Below, one piece after another: positions 9,451 through 17,866 of a stretch of DNA of 64,000 nucleotides. The DNA comes from VRUE01 sp963716245 (lineage in GTDB: Bacteria; Actinomycetota; Thermoleophilia; Solirubrobacterales; 70-9), in assembly GCA_963716245.1 (NCBI GenBank), contig OY970300.1:1240001-1304000 (forward strand). Reading direction: 5' to 3'. Position 1 is the stretch's first letter; each line of letters begins with the position of its first letter. A program made the translations under genes and the position numbers. Below the pieces are notes generated by a model. That model worked only from the letters and a program-made list of their open reading frames with translations. It was not told the origin of the DNA and did not search any database.

Positions 9451-10369
9451 ACCAGTGGGCGGGCCCGCCGTCCGGCAGGGGCGGGGCAGCAACCACGTCG
9501 TGCCGCATCCGCAGCAGCGCGCGCATCCGCTGCGCCTGCTCGCGCCGCAGCTCGGCGATCGCCCCCGGGTCCGCCACACGTGGCAACCGGCGCAGACGGG
9601 CGTAGCCGTAGGCCGCGAGCAGGGCGATGCCGCCGAGGACGCGGGGGCGCTCGACCAGTCCCCGGTAAGCCGCGCGCAGCAGCATGAACTGCCACCGGTA
9701 GCCCATGAAGGCGTTGCCGCGACCCTCCTCCCAGCGGGCCCGCAGCGGTCGCTGCTTGGAGCCGCGGGGCTTGTAGTGGAGGATGCTCAGCTCCCCCAGC
9801 GCGTGGACGTGCCAATCCCGCGCCCGCGCTGCGTACTCGTCGATCCCGTCCCAGCCCATCGATTCCCGCAGGCCGCCGATGTCGTCCAGGCAGTCGTAGC
9901 GGTAGGCCTTGGCGACGCCGTGGACGTTATGCGAGGTCTTGCCGTAGTCGAGGCGCCAGCGGCCGTCCTCCGGCATCCAGACGGTCCCACCGACGACGCC
10001 GGCGCGCGGGTCGCGGGCGAAGACCGAAGCGACCCACTCGAAGTAGTGGGCGGGGAGGAAGAGGTCGCCGTCGAGCTTGACGACGACGTCCGGGCGCTCC
10101 CCGAGCTCACGCAGGCCACGGTTGAAGGCGGCGACGATCGGCGCGCCCCGGGCCCGCTCGTGCTTGGCATCGGTGGCGACCACCCGTATCCAGGGGTGCT
10201 CGGCGGCCCATTCCTCGGCGATCTCGCGGGTGTCGTCGGAGGAGCCGTCGTCGACGATCACCCAGCGCTGTGGACGGTGAGTCTGGGAAGCGAGGGACGC
10301 GGCGGTGACAGCGAGGTAGTCGGCCTCGTCGCGGACCGGTGACACGACGGAGTAGCTGGGCAGGGTCAC
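9377..10369 (-). CDS. Glycosyltransferase family 2
   Basis: 330 residues, GTG start. GT-A motifs are clear: SVVSPVRDEADYL, then WVIVDDGSSDDT and the metal-binding VVKLDGDLFLP. It shares with the other GT2 of the locus a GWDGIDEYAARARDW segment. The C-terminal part carries Arg-rich helices after a short hydrophobic stretch (LGGIALLAAYGYA). Last gene of the minus-strand polysaccharide operon that starts with the priming transferase at 13428. Confidence 0.86.
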   Translation of the reverse strand: MTLPSYSVVSPVRDEADYLAVTAASLASQTHRPQRWVIVDDGSSDDTREIAEEWAAEHPWIRVVATDAKHERARGAPIVAAFNRGLRELGERPDVVVKLDGDLFLPAHYFEWVASVFARDPRAGVVGGTVWMPEDGRWRLDYGKTSHNVHGVAKAYRYDCLDDIGGLRESMGWDGIDEYAARARDWHVHALGELSILHYKPRGSKQRPLRARWEEGRGNAFMGYRWQFMLLRAAYRGLVERPRVLGGIALLAAYGYARLRRLPRVADPGAIAELRREQAQRMRALLRMRHDVVAAPPLPDGGPAHWFRDEAATRRSAGRPASDEASGTAR

Positions 10370-10421
10370 GTTCGCCGGCTAGCTTTTCAGGAACCGGCGA
10401 GCGGCGGTCGGTGCGGGCCGG

Positions 10422-11543
10422 TCAGCCCAGCAGCTCCGCGAGCGCCTCGGCGACACGGTCGATCTCGGAATCCGCGATCCCGGGGAAGATCGGCAGGGTG
10501 AGGCAGCGGGCAGCCGCGGCCTCGGTGTGCGGCAACGAGCCCTGGCCGTAGCCCAGCACCGTCCAGCCCGGCTGCAAGTGGGCCGGGGTGGGGTAGTGCG
10601 CCCCAGCCCCGATGCCCGACGCCCGCAGTTCGGCGAGGACGCGATCGCGGTCGTCGACCTCGACGACGAAGAGGTGGTAGACGTGGCGGCCGCCGTCGGG
10701 ATCGCCGGGAGGGAGGACGACGGGCAGGTCCGCCAGGGCGTCGCGATACCGCTCGGCCGCCTGCCGACGGGCCTCGTTCCACGCGTCGAGATGGGGCAGC
10801 TTCAAGCGCAGCAGGGCGGCTTGGAGGTTGTCGAGGCGGGCCGTGGAGCCGGGGCGCAGGTGGCGGTTGGCGTCGGCCGGATCGGAGCCATGGTGGCGCA
10901 GCGAGCGAACGGTCGCGGCGAGTTCCGAGTCGTCGGTGACGACGGCCCCGCCGTCGCCCATCGCGCCGAGGTTCTTGGTCGGGTAGAAGCTGAAGCCGGC
11001 GGCGGTGCCGAAGCTGCCGACGCGCCTTCCGTCGAGCTCGGCGCCGTGGGCCTGCGCGGAGTCCTCGATGACGGGGACGTCGCCGGCCGCCGCGAAAATA
11101 TTCCCCATCGGGGCGGGACGGCCGTACAGATGTACGGGCAGCACCGCAGCGGTCGCCGGCCCGATCGCCGCCTCGAGTCCTTCCGGGTCGATGCAGCGGG
11201 TGGCGGGATCGATGTCGACGAGGACCGGACGCGCACCGGTCGCGGCGATCGCCTCGATCGTCGCGACGAAGGTGTGCGAGACGGTCACGACCTCGCGACC
11301 CGGCCCTGCTCCAGCTGCGATCAGGGCTAGCCGCAGCGCGTCGGTCCCGTCACTGACCCCGACGCAGTGGGCGGTCCCGCAGTACTCGGCGAACTCGGCC
11401 TCGAACGCCTCCAGCTCTTCGCCGAAGGTGAACGCGCCCGAGGACGAGATCCGCTCGAAGGCATCCTGCGCTTCGGCGAGGATCGAGGGATCGAGCCGCG
11501 AGAGGTCGACCAGCGGGACCGCCCGCCCGAGAACCTGACTCAC
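10422..11543 (-). CDS. DegT/DnrJ/EryC1/StrS family PLP-dependent aminotransferase
   Basis: 373 residues. These enzymes transaminate keto-sugars of nucleotide sugars to amino-sugars. Visible motifs: CVGVSDGTDALRLAL at the PLP phosphate site, the VIEDSAQAHGA segment with the PLP-contacting Asp, and SFYPTKNLGAMGDGG with the PLP-binding Lys. C-terminal half has the typical GSTARLDNLQAALLRLKL. Start is GTG overlapping the stop of the oxidoreductase upstream by 4 bases; the open frame extends further 5' but without family homology. Together with that oxidoreductase it would make an amino sugar for the exopolysaccharide. Confidence 0.9.
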   Translation of the reverse strand: MSQVLGRAVPLVDLSRLDPSILAEAQDAFERISSSGAFTFGEELEAFEAEFAEYCGTAHCVGVSDGTDALRLALIAAGAGPGREVVTVSHTFVATIEAIAATGARPVLVDIDPATRCIDPEGLEAAIGPATAAVLPVHLYGRPAPMGNIFAAAGDVPVIEDSAQAHGAELDGRRVGSFGTAAGFSFYPTKNLGAMGDGGAVVTDDSELAATVRSLRHHGSDPADANRHLRPGSTARLDNLQAALLRLKLPHLDAWNEARRQAAERYRDALADLPVVLPPGDPDGGRHVYHLFVVEVDDRDRVLAELRASGIGAGAHYPTPAHLQPGWTVLGYGQGSLPHTEAAAARCLTLPIFPGIADSEIDRVAEALAELLG

Positions 11544-12655
11544 AGGCCCACCGAGCCCTCCGCCTCCCGCGACCGGACCACGGGCATCCCGTCGGCGCTT
11601 TTGCGCCGGTCGGCAACCTGTCGTCGGCCGTCGTCGGAGAGCGGCACCGGCGCCGAGTTGTATTCCAGCGAGGACTCCGCCGCCTCGATCATCTGGACGA
11701 CGTCGTAGCCGAGCTTCGCGTTGGATCGGGGGTCGCTGCCATCGCGGACCGCCGCGACGAAGTCCTGCACCTCCAGGCGCAGCGGCTCGTCGGCGGGGAT
11801 CCTCGGAGTGAGGACGTCTCCGGAGCGGTAGGAGAGCTGGAACTCGCCGAAGGTCTGGTGGTCTGGGAGCGGTTCGACGCCGCGGTCGAAGACGCGCACC
11901 TGCTCGGCGCTCGTGTCCTCGTAGACCACCATCCGATCGGTGCCCACCAGCACGGTCCGCCGCAGCTTCGTCGGCGACAGCCAGGAAAGCTCGACGTGGA
12001 AGAGGGCGCCATCGGCGTAACCGAGGTCGATGAAGGCGACGTCGAGGTTGCCGGGAACGATCGAGGAGCGTCCGATCGCGCGCACGAACTCGGGCCGGCC
12101 CAGCCAGTGCAGGAGGATCGAGAAATCGTGCGGGGCGAGGTCGCGGACGACGCTGACGTCGCTCTGGTGGATCCCGAGGTTGACGCGGCTCGACGTCCCG
12201 AAGTAGAGATCGCCGAGCTCGCCGCTGTCGAGCAGCTGCTTCACCTTGTTCACAGGCGGGGAGTAGATGAAGGTGTGGCCGGGCATCAGCACGAGCTCGC
12301 GTTCCTCGGCCAGCTCGATCAGCTCGCGGCACTCCTCGGTCGTCGCGGCCAGCGGCTTCTCGACCAGCACGTTCTTTCCGGCCAGCAGGCAGCGCCTGAC
12401 GAGGTCGTAGTGGGTCGTAACCGGAGTCGCGATCATGACTGCGTCCAGGCTCTCGTCCTGGAGCATCCGGTCGAGGTCCTGGGTCACCTCTATCGCGGGG
12501 TAGCGCCGCTGCAGCTTCGACAGCGCGGCTACGTTGGGGTCGCAGATCGCCCTGACGACGCAGTCGTCGGTCTCGACGGCGCAGCGGACGAGGTTCGGGC
12601 CCCAGTAGCCGACGCCGACCACCGCCAGGGAGGTGTCGGAGCTGATCGATTCCAT
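11540..12655 (-). CDS. Gfo/Idh/MocA family sugar dehydrogenase
   Basis: 371 residues; ATG at 12655 was chosen because the Rossmann motif (LAVVGVGYWGPNLVR) begins ten residues later. Also visible: VMIATPVTTHYDLVRRCL and GKNVLVEKPLAATTEE. Family members of this WlbA-like type oxidise the 3-position of UDP-sugars before transamination, which fits the adjacent aminotransferase. That specific reaction is inference from pairing. Its start overlaps the stop of the priming transferase by one base. Confidence 0.86.
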   Translation of the reverse strand: MESISSDTSLAVVGVGYWGPNLVRCAVETDDCVVRAICDPNVAALSKLQRRYPAIEVTQDLDRMLQDESLDAVMIATPVTTHYDLVRRCLLAGKNVLVEKPLAATTEECRELIELAEERELVLMPGHTFIYSPPVNKVKQLLDSGELGDLYFGTSSRVNLGIHQSDVSVVRDLAPHDFSILLHWLGRPEFVRAIGRSSIVPGNLDVAFIDLGYADGALFHVELSWLSPTKLRRTVLVGTDRMVVYEDTSAEQVRVFDRGVEPLPDHQTFGEFQLSYRSGDVLTPRIPADEPLRLEVQDFVAAVRDGSDPRSNAKLGYDVVQMIEAAESSLEYNSAPVPLSDDGRRQVADRRKSADGMPVVRSREAEGSVGL

Positions 12656-13428
12656 TACGCGGCGTGGCGGATGGCCGCCGTCGGGGTGCGGGCGAGGATG
12701 CCGATGTCGGTCGTCAGGGTGGCCTCTTCGCTGTACTTCACGTCCAGGTCGAGCATCTGGTGGAAGTCGAGCCGGTTGCGCCCCGAGACCTGCCACAGCC
12801 CGGTGATTCCCGGGCGAACGTCGAAGCGCTTGTAATGCCGGGCGCTGTAGTACTGGAGCTCATACTCGATCGCCGGGCGGGGGCCGATCAGCGACATCGA
12901 GCCGCCGACCACGTTGAAGAGCTGGGGCAGCTCGTCGATGCTGATCCGCCGCAGCACGCGGCCGACCGTGGTGACGCGGGGATCGGCGGTGAGCTTCTTG
13001 ATCTCGCCGTTTCCGTTGCCGTTTTCCGGCCGCCGGCCGTTGCCGCCATTGCCGTTGGCGCTCGACACAGGGCTCGCGAGCTCTTCGATATAGCGCTCGT
13101 GGAGCTCTGAGGAGGCGTCGACGGCCATCGTGCGGAACTTGAGAACCGTGAAGGGCTCCATGTCGCGGCCCAACCTGCGCTGCCTGAACAGCACCGGGCC
13201 GCGGCTGTCGAGCCGGATGACGAGCGCGACAACGAGCATGAGCGGAAGCAGCAGGGCGATCAGGAGGAGGCTCGCGGAGAGGTCCACGCCGCGCTTGACC
13301 CGCGCCCTGTAGAGCCTCTGCCCGGCCCTGCTCCGCCGCGGCGCAGGGCTCTTGGGGGAGCGGGTGCCCGGCCGCAGGGCCCTCAGCGGGGAGCGGAGTC
13401 TGGGCTTCGAGACGGTCGAGTTCTCCAT
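12655..13428 (-). CDS. Undecaprenyl-phosphate sugar-1-phosphate transferase (priming transferase, bacterial sugar transferase family)
   Basis: 257 residues: a basic N-terminus, one membrane segment (about residues 49-72), then the catalytic domain. It transfers a sugar-1-phosphate to undecaprenyl phosphate, the first step of exopolysaccharide assembly. Family motifs: GPVLFRQRRLGRDM, FTVLKFRTM, ISIDELPQLFNVV, GSMSLIGPRP and GITGLWQVSGRN. The predicted multi-span N-terminal domain of WbaP is absent, as in short PglC-like forms. Residues 121-142 are a low-complexity Asn/Gly insertion between two conserved blocks. First gene of the minus-strand operon. Confidence 0.92.
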   Translation of the reverse strand: MENSTVSKPRLRSPLRALRPGTRSPKSPAPRRSRAGQRLYRARVKRGVDLSASLLLIALLLPLMLVVALVIRLDSRGPVLFRQRRLGRDMEPFTVLKFRTMAVDASSELHERYIEELASPVSSANGNGGNGRRPENGNGNGEIKKLTADPRVTTVGRVLRRISIDELPQLFNVVGGSMSLIGPRPAIEYELQYYSARHYKRFDVRPGITGLWQVSGRNRLDFHQMLDLDVKYSEEATLTTDIGILARTPTAAIRHAA

Positions 13429-13691
13429 TTGCAGGCAGTTCGGCTTCGAGATGAAATCAGGGACGGGATCGAGTCTTGTGATGGGTTGTCATGCGCGACG
13501 TGGGAAACAGGGGCCGATAGCGCCGCTCACAGCAATCACTCAGAAAATAGAGACGAAGCGGCGAGATCTCCATACGTCACAACACATCGACAACAAACTT
13601 GCTTCGCTGAAGCCGGCAAACGCGCTTGCAGGAGCTAAGTGGCCGGAGTCGTGGACGGATGTTGGACGGAAGGGCCCGGCCGCTCCCCCGG
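13429..13691. promoter_or_regulatory. Leader/promoter region of the minus-strand exopolysaccharide operon
   Basis: These 263 bases separate the priming transferase start from the upstream gene on the same strand and are visibly richer in A/T than the flanking genes, especially 13530-13610. A credible sigma-70-like pair on the minus strand is TTGTTG followed by TATGGA near 13570-13600, but the spacing and boxes are not strong. I see no gene, tRNA or clear terminator here. The role is inferred from position. Confidence 0.4.
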
Positions 13692-14258
13692 TCAGTGCGC
13701 CTCGTCCGACGCGTGAGCGGGCGGGCGTGACTCCTCCGCCAGGGAAGTGATCTCGAGCAGTCCGTGCGCCGCGCCTTCGAGCACTTCGGTCGCCTCCTCG
13801 GCCGAGCGCGCGTAGAGCTCGACCAACATGTGGACGACGATCCGCTCTTGGTCGTGCTTGTGAAAGCGAACATGGGCAAAAAACTCGCGCACGCCCGCCT
13901 CCCCGAAGGCGCCATAAGCCAGCAGCTCGGCAGCTTCCGGGCCTGCACAACTCTCTACCCGCTCCTGGTCGACCGTAACGGTGCAGGAGGCGACCCACGG
14001 CGTGCCAGCGACCATCCGCTCCCAGCGGTCCTCGATCGGGACGACGCGGTCGTCCTGGAAGGTGAGGTGGGGCTGGTCGTGCATGCAGTCGAGGCACTGC
14101 ACGACCGATTCCTGGACCTCGTCGACGCCTTCGGCGAGCATGCCGCTGTCGGGGTCGACGCGACGGATCGCGTCGTAGTGGATCTGGATCTCGAGGTTCT
14201 GGGACCAGCAGCGATAGCAGCGCAGCCAGGCGGAGCGGTCCCCGTTCAGCTCGCTCAT
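13692..14258 (-). CDS. Hypothetical protein with two Cys-x2-Cys pairs
   Basis: 188 residues, ATG start. I do not recognise the family. It has an N-terminal LRCYRCW and a CLDCMHDQ about 40 residues later, which could form a zinc ribbon. A C-terminal part (EFFAHVRFHKHDQERIVVHML) looks like an alpha/beta domain. No signal peptide or membrane segment. It follows meaA on the same strand by 47 bases, so co-transcription is possible. Confidence 0.55.
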   Translation of the reverse strand: MSELNGDRSAWLRCYRCWSQNLEIQIHYDAIRRVDPDSGMLAEGVDEVQESVVQCLDCMHDQPHLTFQDDRVVPIEDRWERMVAGTPWVASCTVTVDQERVESCAGPEAAELLAYGAFGEAGVREFFAHVRFHKHDQERIVVHMLVELYARSAEEATEVLEGAAHGLLEITSLAEESRPPAHASDEAH

Positions 14259-14305
14259 CGCTCCATTGTGGCGCCGATGGCCGTTCGCTGCCACGTGGCC
14301 CGGGC

Positions 14306-16300
14306 TCAGGCCGCGGCGCCGGCGGCGGCGCGCTGGTCGACCAGCGCGACGATCTCGCCCATGATCCGGTTGACGTCGAAGTCCTTCGGCGTGTAGACGC
14401 CGGCGACCCCGGCCGCGCGCAGCCGCTCTGCGTCGGCTACCGGGATGATCCCGCCGACGACGACCGGCACCTCGAGGCCCTCGTCGCGCAGGCGCCGGAC
14501 GACCTCCGGGATCAGCTCCAGGTGGGAGCCGGAGAGGATCGAGAGGCCGACCACGTCGACGTCCTCCTGCAGCGCCGACTCGGCGATCTCCTCGGGGGTG
14601 AGCCTGATCCCCTGGTAGATCACCTCCATGCCGGCGTCGCGGGCGCGCAGCGCGACCTGCTCGGCGCCGTTGGAGTGGCCGTCCAAGCCGGGCTTGCCGA
14701 CCAGGATCTTCAGCCGGTGCCCGATCCGCTCGGAGACCTGGTCCACCTCGCGGCGGATCTCCGCCAGTCGGTCGCGGTCGGCCGGCGGGGCGGCGCCGTC
14801 GACGCCGGTAGGGGCGCGGTAGGCGCCGAACCCCTCGCGCAGCACCGCGGCCCACTCGCCGGTCGTCGCCCCGGCCTTGGCGGCGGCGATCGTCGCCGGC
14901 ATCACGTTGGCGCTCTCGTCCGCGGCTACCCGGCCGAGCTCCTCGAGCGCGGCCTTGACCGCGCTCTCGTCGCGCTCGGCCTTCCAGGCCTCGAGCGCCT
15001 CGATGCGCTCGCGCTCGACCTCGGGGTCCGGCGTGAGGATGCCGCCGTCGGCGCCGGCGGTGAGGGGGGAGTCCTCGCTCTCGGTGAAGCTGTTCTGGCC
15101 GATCACCTTCTGCTCACCGCTCTCGATCCGGGCGACCCGCTCGCGGTGGGACTCGACCAGGCGCGCCTTCATGTAGGGGACCGCGGCGACCGCGCCGCCG
15201 TGCTCCTCGACCACGGCCATCTCGGCGCGGGCGCCCTCGGCCAGCTCGTCGACGAGCCCGTCCATCACGACCGAGCCCTCGAAGACGTCGGGGTACTCGA
15301 GCAGGTCGGTCTCGTTGGCGAGCACCTGCTGGATGCGCAGGCTCCACTGCTGGTCCCAGGGCCGCGGCAGGCCCATCGCCTCGTTCCAGGCCGGCAGCTG
15401 GATCGCCCGGGCGCGGGCGTCGCGGCTCAGCGTCACCGCCAGCGCCTCGAGCACGATGCGCTGGATGTTGTTCTCGGGCTGGGCCTCGGTGAGGCCGAGG
15501 CTGTTGACCTGGACGCCGTAGCGGAAGCGCAGCATCTTCTCGTCGTCGACGCCGTAGCGCTCGCGGCCGATCTCGTTCCAGAGCCGCCCCATCGCGCGCA
15601 GCTTGCCGATCTCCTCGATCAGCCGGATGCCGGCGTTGACGAAGAAGGAGATGCGGCCGAAGACCTTCGGGAAGTCAGCCTCGGCGACCTGACCGCGCGC
15701 CTTCACCTCGTCGAGCACGGCGATCCCGGTCGAGAGCGCGTAGGCGATCTCCTGGACCGGGGTCGCGCCGGCCTCCTGCAGGTGGTAGCTGCAGATGTTG
15801 GTCGGGTTCCAGCTCGGCACCTCGTTGACCGTGAACGCCACCATGTCGGCGATCAGCCGCATCGAGGGCTCGGGCGGGAAGGCGTAGGTGCCGCGCGAGA
15901 GGTACTCCTTGATGATGTCGTTCTGCGTCGTGCCCTTCAGCGCCGAGCGCGCCACCCCGTTCTCCTCGGCGACGGTGACGTAGAGGCCGAGCAGCCAGGC
16001 GGCGGTCGCGTTGATCGTCATCGACGTGTTCATCTCGTCGAGCGGGATGCCGTCGAAGAGCTGGTGCATGTCACCCTTGTGGGCGATCGAGACGCCGACC
16101 TTGCCGACCTCGCCGCGGGCGAGCACGTGGTCGGGGTCGTAGCCGGTCTGGGTGGGCAGGTCGAAGGCGACGGAGAGGCCGGTCTGGCCCTTGGCCAGGT
16201 TGCGGCGGTAGAGCTCGTTGGAGCGCCGGGCGTCGGAGTGGCCGGCGTAGGTGCGCATCACCCAGGGGCGGTCGCGCTCGGGCAGTCTGTGGTCGGGCAT
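14306..16300 (-). CDS. meaA: Ethylmalonyl-CoA mutase / MeaA-type methylmalonyl-CoA mutase family protein
   Basis: 664 residues from ATG 16300 (an in-frame ATG at 16342 would add 14 residues; neither has a clear ribosome site). Adenosylcobalamin-dependent mutase that isomerises ethylmalonyl-CoA to methylsuccinyl-CoA in the ethylmalonyl-CoA pathway. Visible: RPWVMRTYAGH, LYRRNLAKGQTGLSVAFDLP, TQNDIIKEYLSRGTY and NICSYHLQEAGATPVQE in the catalytic barrel. The C-terminal B12 domain has KPGLDGHSNGAEQ, with the DxHxxG base-off motif. Single-chain architecture and length match Streptomyces MeaA rather than two-subunit methylmalonyl-CoA mutase. The ccrA gene nearby at 17866 supports the assignment. 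Confidence 0.88.
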   Translation of the reverse strand: MPDHRLPERDRPWVMRTYAGHSDARRSNELYRRNLAKGQTGLSVAFDLPTQTGYDPDHVLARGEVGKVGVSIAHKGDMHQLFDGIPLDEMNTSMTINATAAWLLGLYVTVAEENGVARSALKGTTQNDIIKEYLSRGTYAFPPEPSMRLIADMVAFTVNEVPSWNPTNICSYHLQEAGATPVQEIAYALSTGIAVLDEVKARGQVAEADFPKVFGRISFFVNAGIRLIEEIGKLRAMGRLWNEIGRERYGVDDEKMLRFRYGVQVNSLGLTEAQPENNIQRIVLEALAVTLSRDARARAIQLPAWNEAMGLPRPWDQQWSLRIQQVLANETDLLEYPDVFEGSVVMDGLVDELAEGARAEMAVVEEHGGAVAAVPYMKARLVESHRERVARIESGEQKVIGQNSFTESEDSPLTAGADGGILTPDPEVERERIEALEAWKAERDESAVKAALEELGRVAADESANVMPATIAAAKAGATTGEWAAVLREGFGAYRAPTGVDGAAPPADRDRLAEIRREVDQVSERIGHRLKILVGKPGLDGHSNGAEQVALRARDAGMEVIYQGIRLTPEEIAESALQEDVDVVGLSILSGSHLELIPEVVRRLRDEGLEVPVVVGGIIPVADAERLRAAGVAGVYTPKDFDVNRIMGEIVALVDQRAAAGAAA

Positions 16301-16399
16301 CGTGCAGATGATATTTGCCGCGGGGAGAAAGACAGCGTTCATGCGTCACAACGCGCATCTTTCGCCCGAGGCTGTGTTTAGGCTCCGGAGCGTCGAATC

Positions 16400-17101
16400 G
16401 TGACCCGACCGCACCTCACCTCAGCCCTGCTCGCCGCCGCCCTGGCCTCGCTGGCCGTGGCCGCGAGCGCGAGCGCCGCGCTGATCGGCCTGTACCGCAA
16501 CCCGATGCAGAGCGATGCCCAGCGCGGCCAGATCGGCAAGCTCTCGGGCGAGCGCTGTGGCCGGGGCGGCTCCGACCAGGCGTTCCGGATCACGATCGGC
16601 AAAGCGACGAGCGAGTGCGCCTACAGGACCCCGGTCGTCGGCCGTGACCTCGAGATCTCGGCGACCGAGCGGCTGTTCGCCGCGACGCCGAAAGCCGTCA
16701 AGCGCAAGGCCTTCCTGGCCGTGAACCTGCGCACCGGCGAAGCCGGCGCCGGCTACCAGCTGGCGGTCTTCCCGCTCCAGCGCAAGGCGCAGCTGCGCAA
16801 GGTGCGCAGCGACGGCTCGGTCCAGTTCCTGCACATCGAGAAGGGCGTCGACACGATCCGGGGGACCGACGAGCCGAACGCGCTGCGCCTGCGTGCCTTC
16901 AACGTGACCAGCGGTCCCGATAAAGGCAAATGCCGCGTCGTCGCCTTCGTCGGGGGCCGTCAGGTCGCCGACGTGCTCGACCCGGCCGCCGGCGAGCTGG
17001 AGGGTCGCGGCTCGGGCTTCTCGATCGGCGCCGTCGGCAGCGCCAAGGGCGCGATCGGCAGCGTCGACGACGTCGTCATCCGCGTCCCCAGTCCCTTCTA
17101 G
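16400..17101 (+). CDS. Secreted hypothetical protein
   Basis: 233 residues from a GTG start, divergent from meaA. A signal peptide is clear: short basic start, hydrophobic LLAAALASLAVAASASA, then a cleavable Ala-x-Ala site. The mature part has about 200 residues with predicted beta strands and a few Cys (GERCGRGG, SECAYR, GKCRVVAF). The C-terminus SIGAVGSAKGAIGSVDDVVI is reminiscent of LamG-like repeats, but I do not recognise the family. The stop codon lies inside the left arm of a long inverted repeat. Confidence 0.6.
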   Translation: MTRPHLTSALLAAALASLAVAASASAALIGLYRNPMQSDAQRGQIGKLSGERCGRGGSDQAFRITIGKATSECAYRTPVVGRDLEISATERLFAATPKAVKRKAFLAVNLRTGEAGAGYQLAVFPLQRKAQLRKVRSDGSVQFLHIEKGVDTIRGTDEPNALRLRAFNVTSGPDKGKCRVVAFVGGRQVADVLDPAAGELEGRGSGFSIGAVGSAKGAIGSVDDVVIRVPSPF

Positions 17102-17202
17102 GAGCGCATGTGGCCGGCGCATACCGGCGTCCTCGATCGCTCGCGTGCAGAGCACGCCACGCTCCCTGCGTCCTTGGTCTGCTTGGCCACATGCGCTCCT
17201 AG
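17098..17202. repeat. 105-base element with 18-base perfect terminal inverted repeats
   Basis: Left arm 17098-17115 (CTAGGAGCGCATGTGGCC) and right arm 17185-17202 are exact reverse complements. The inside carries a GTCCTCG block, a small inner hairpin (CGTGC/GCACG) and the block CTCCCTGCGTCCTTG. The same order of blocks recurs in the element at 43279-43402. It includes the stop codon of the secreted protein gene and ends 20 bases before clpS. It could act as a terminator, but its length and internal conservation suggest a mobile or REP-like repeat. Confidence 0.6.
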
Positions 17203-17222
17203 CACAGCGCATAATGCGGGCG

Positions 17223-17510
17223 ATGACGACGACGGTCGAGAAGCCGCGCCAAGCCGGGCCGGGGTCCGACCTCGGTGGCGAGTGGCGGGTGATCGTCTGC
17301 AACGACAACCACAACACCTTCGAGCACGTCGCCGAGACGCTCGCCAGGGTGCTGCCCGGGGTCAGCGTCGAGCAGGGACACGCGATCGCCGATCGCATCC
17401 ACGGCAGCGGCCAGGCGATCGTCTGGTCGGGCCCGCGCGAGACCGCCGAGCACTACTGGGAGCAGCTGAAGGCGGCCGGCCTGACGATGGCGCCGCTGGA
17501 GCGCGGCTGA
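17223..17510 (+). CDS. clpS: ATP-dependent Clp protease adaptor ClpS
   Basis: 95 residues; ATG 17223 is chosen because a nearer-to-family length results and upstream codons fall in the repeat element. ClpS binds the ClpA/ClpC N-domain and delivers N-end-rule substrates. The family core is visible as WRVIVCNDNHNTFEHVAETLARVLPGVS, where NDN and the following hydrophobic residues form the substrate pocket, and HAIADRIHGSGQAIVWSG. The usual Met-rich helix 'ALMLTMEVHTEG' is diverged. Confidence 0.88.
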   Translation: MTTTVEKPRQAGPGSDLGGEWRVIVCNDNHNTFEHVAETLARVLPGVSVEQGHAIADRIHGSGQAIVWSGPRETAEHYWEQLKAAGLTMAPLERG

Positions 17511-17522
17511 GCGAGGCTCGCG

Positions 17523-17554
<32 letters not shown>

Positions 17555-17866
17555 CTACTCGGCGGTGACGAGCGCTTCGCTGGCGATCAGCGTGTGCCAG
17601 CTCGGCAGCAGCGGGATGTCGTAGAGGTCGATGACCGCCGCCCGCGCCTTCTCGATTTCGTCCGAGTACCAGTAGCGCTCGAAGTCCGCGCGGCTCTCCC
17701 AGACGGAGGTCTGGCGGAAGGCGAGCGGGTCGTCGATCGAGCGGGTCAGCGACCAGCTCTTGGCGCCGTAGGCGGGCATCCGCGCCGCCGCCGGCTCCCA
17801 GAGGTCGAGCCAGCGATCGGCCCTGAACGGGGCGATGTGCCAATCCAGCGTGCAGACCTCGTTCAT
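17555..17866 (-). CDS. Small ferredoxin-like/antibiotic-biosynthesis-monooxygenase-type protein
   Basis: 103 residues, ATG overlapping the stop of ccrA (TGATG). The pattern of a strand (EVCTLDWHIAPF), helix, strand with WSLTRSIDDPLAFRQTSVWESRADFERYW fits dimeric alpha-beta barrel proteins of the ABM/NIPSNAP kind. No catalytic residue can be assigned. Tight coupling to ccrA suggests shared regulation. Its stop codon abuts the G31 tract, so slippage there could not alter the protein but could affect the transcript end. Confidence 0.6.
   Translation of the reverse strand: MNEVCTLDWHIAPFRADRWLDLWEPAAARMPAYGAKSWSLTRSIDDPLAFRQTSVWESRADFERYWYSDEIEKARAAVIDLYDIPLLPSWHTLIASEALVTAE

Noticed and set aside
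16300..16399. Possible cobalamin riboswitch before the B12-dependent mutase gene
   Set aside because: The gap to the divergent gene is under 100 bases and shows no B12-box (GCCACTG-like) sequence; too short for the aptamer.
17555..17866. Poly-G tract as a translational slippage switch for the adjacent gene
   Set aside because: The tract lies after the stop codons of both flanking genes, so it cannot change either protein.
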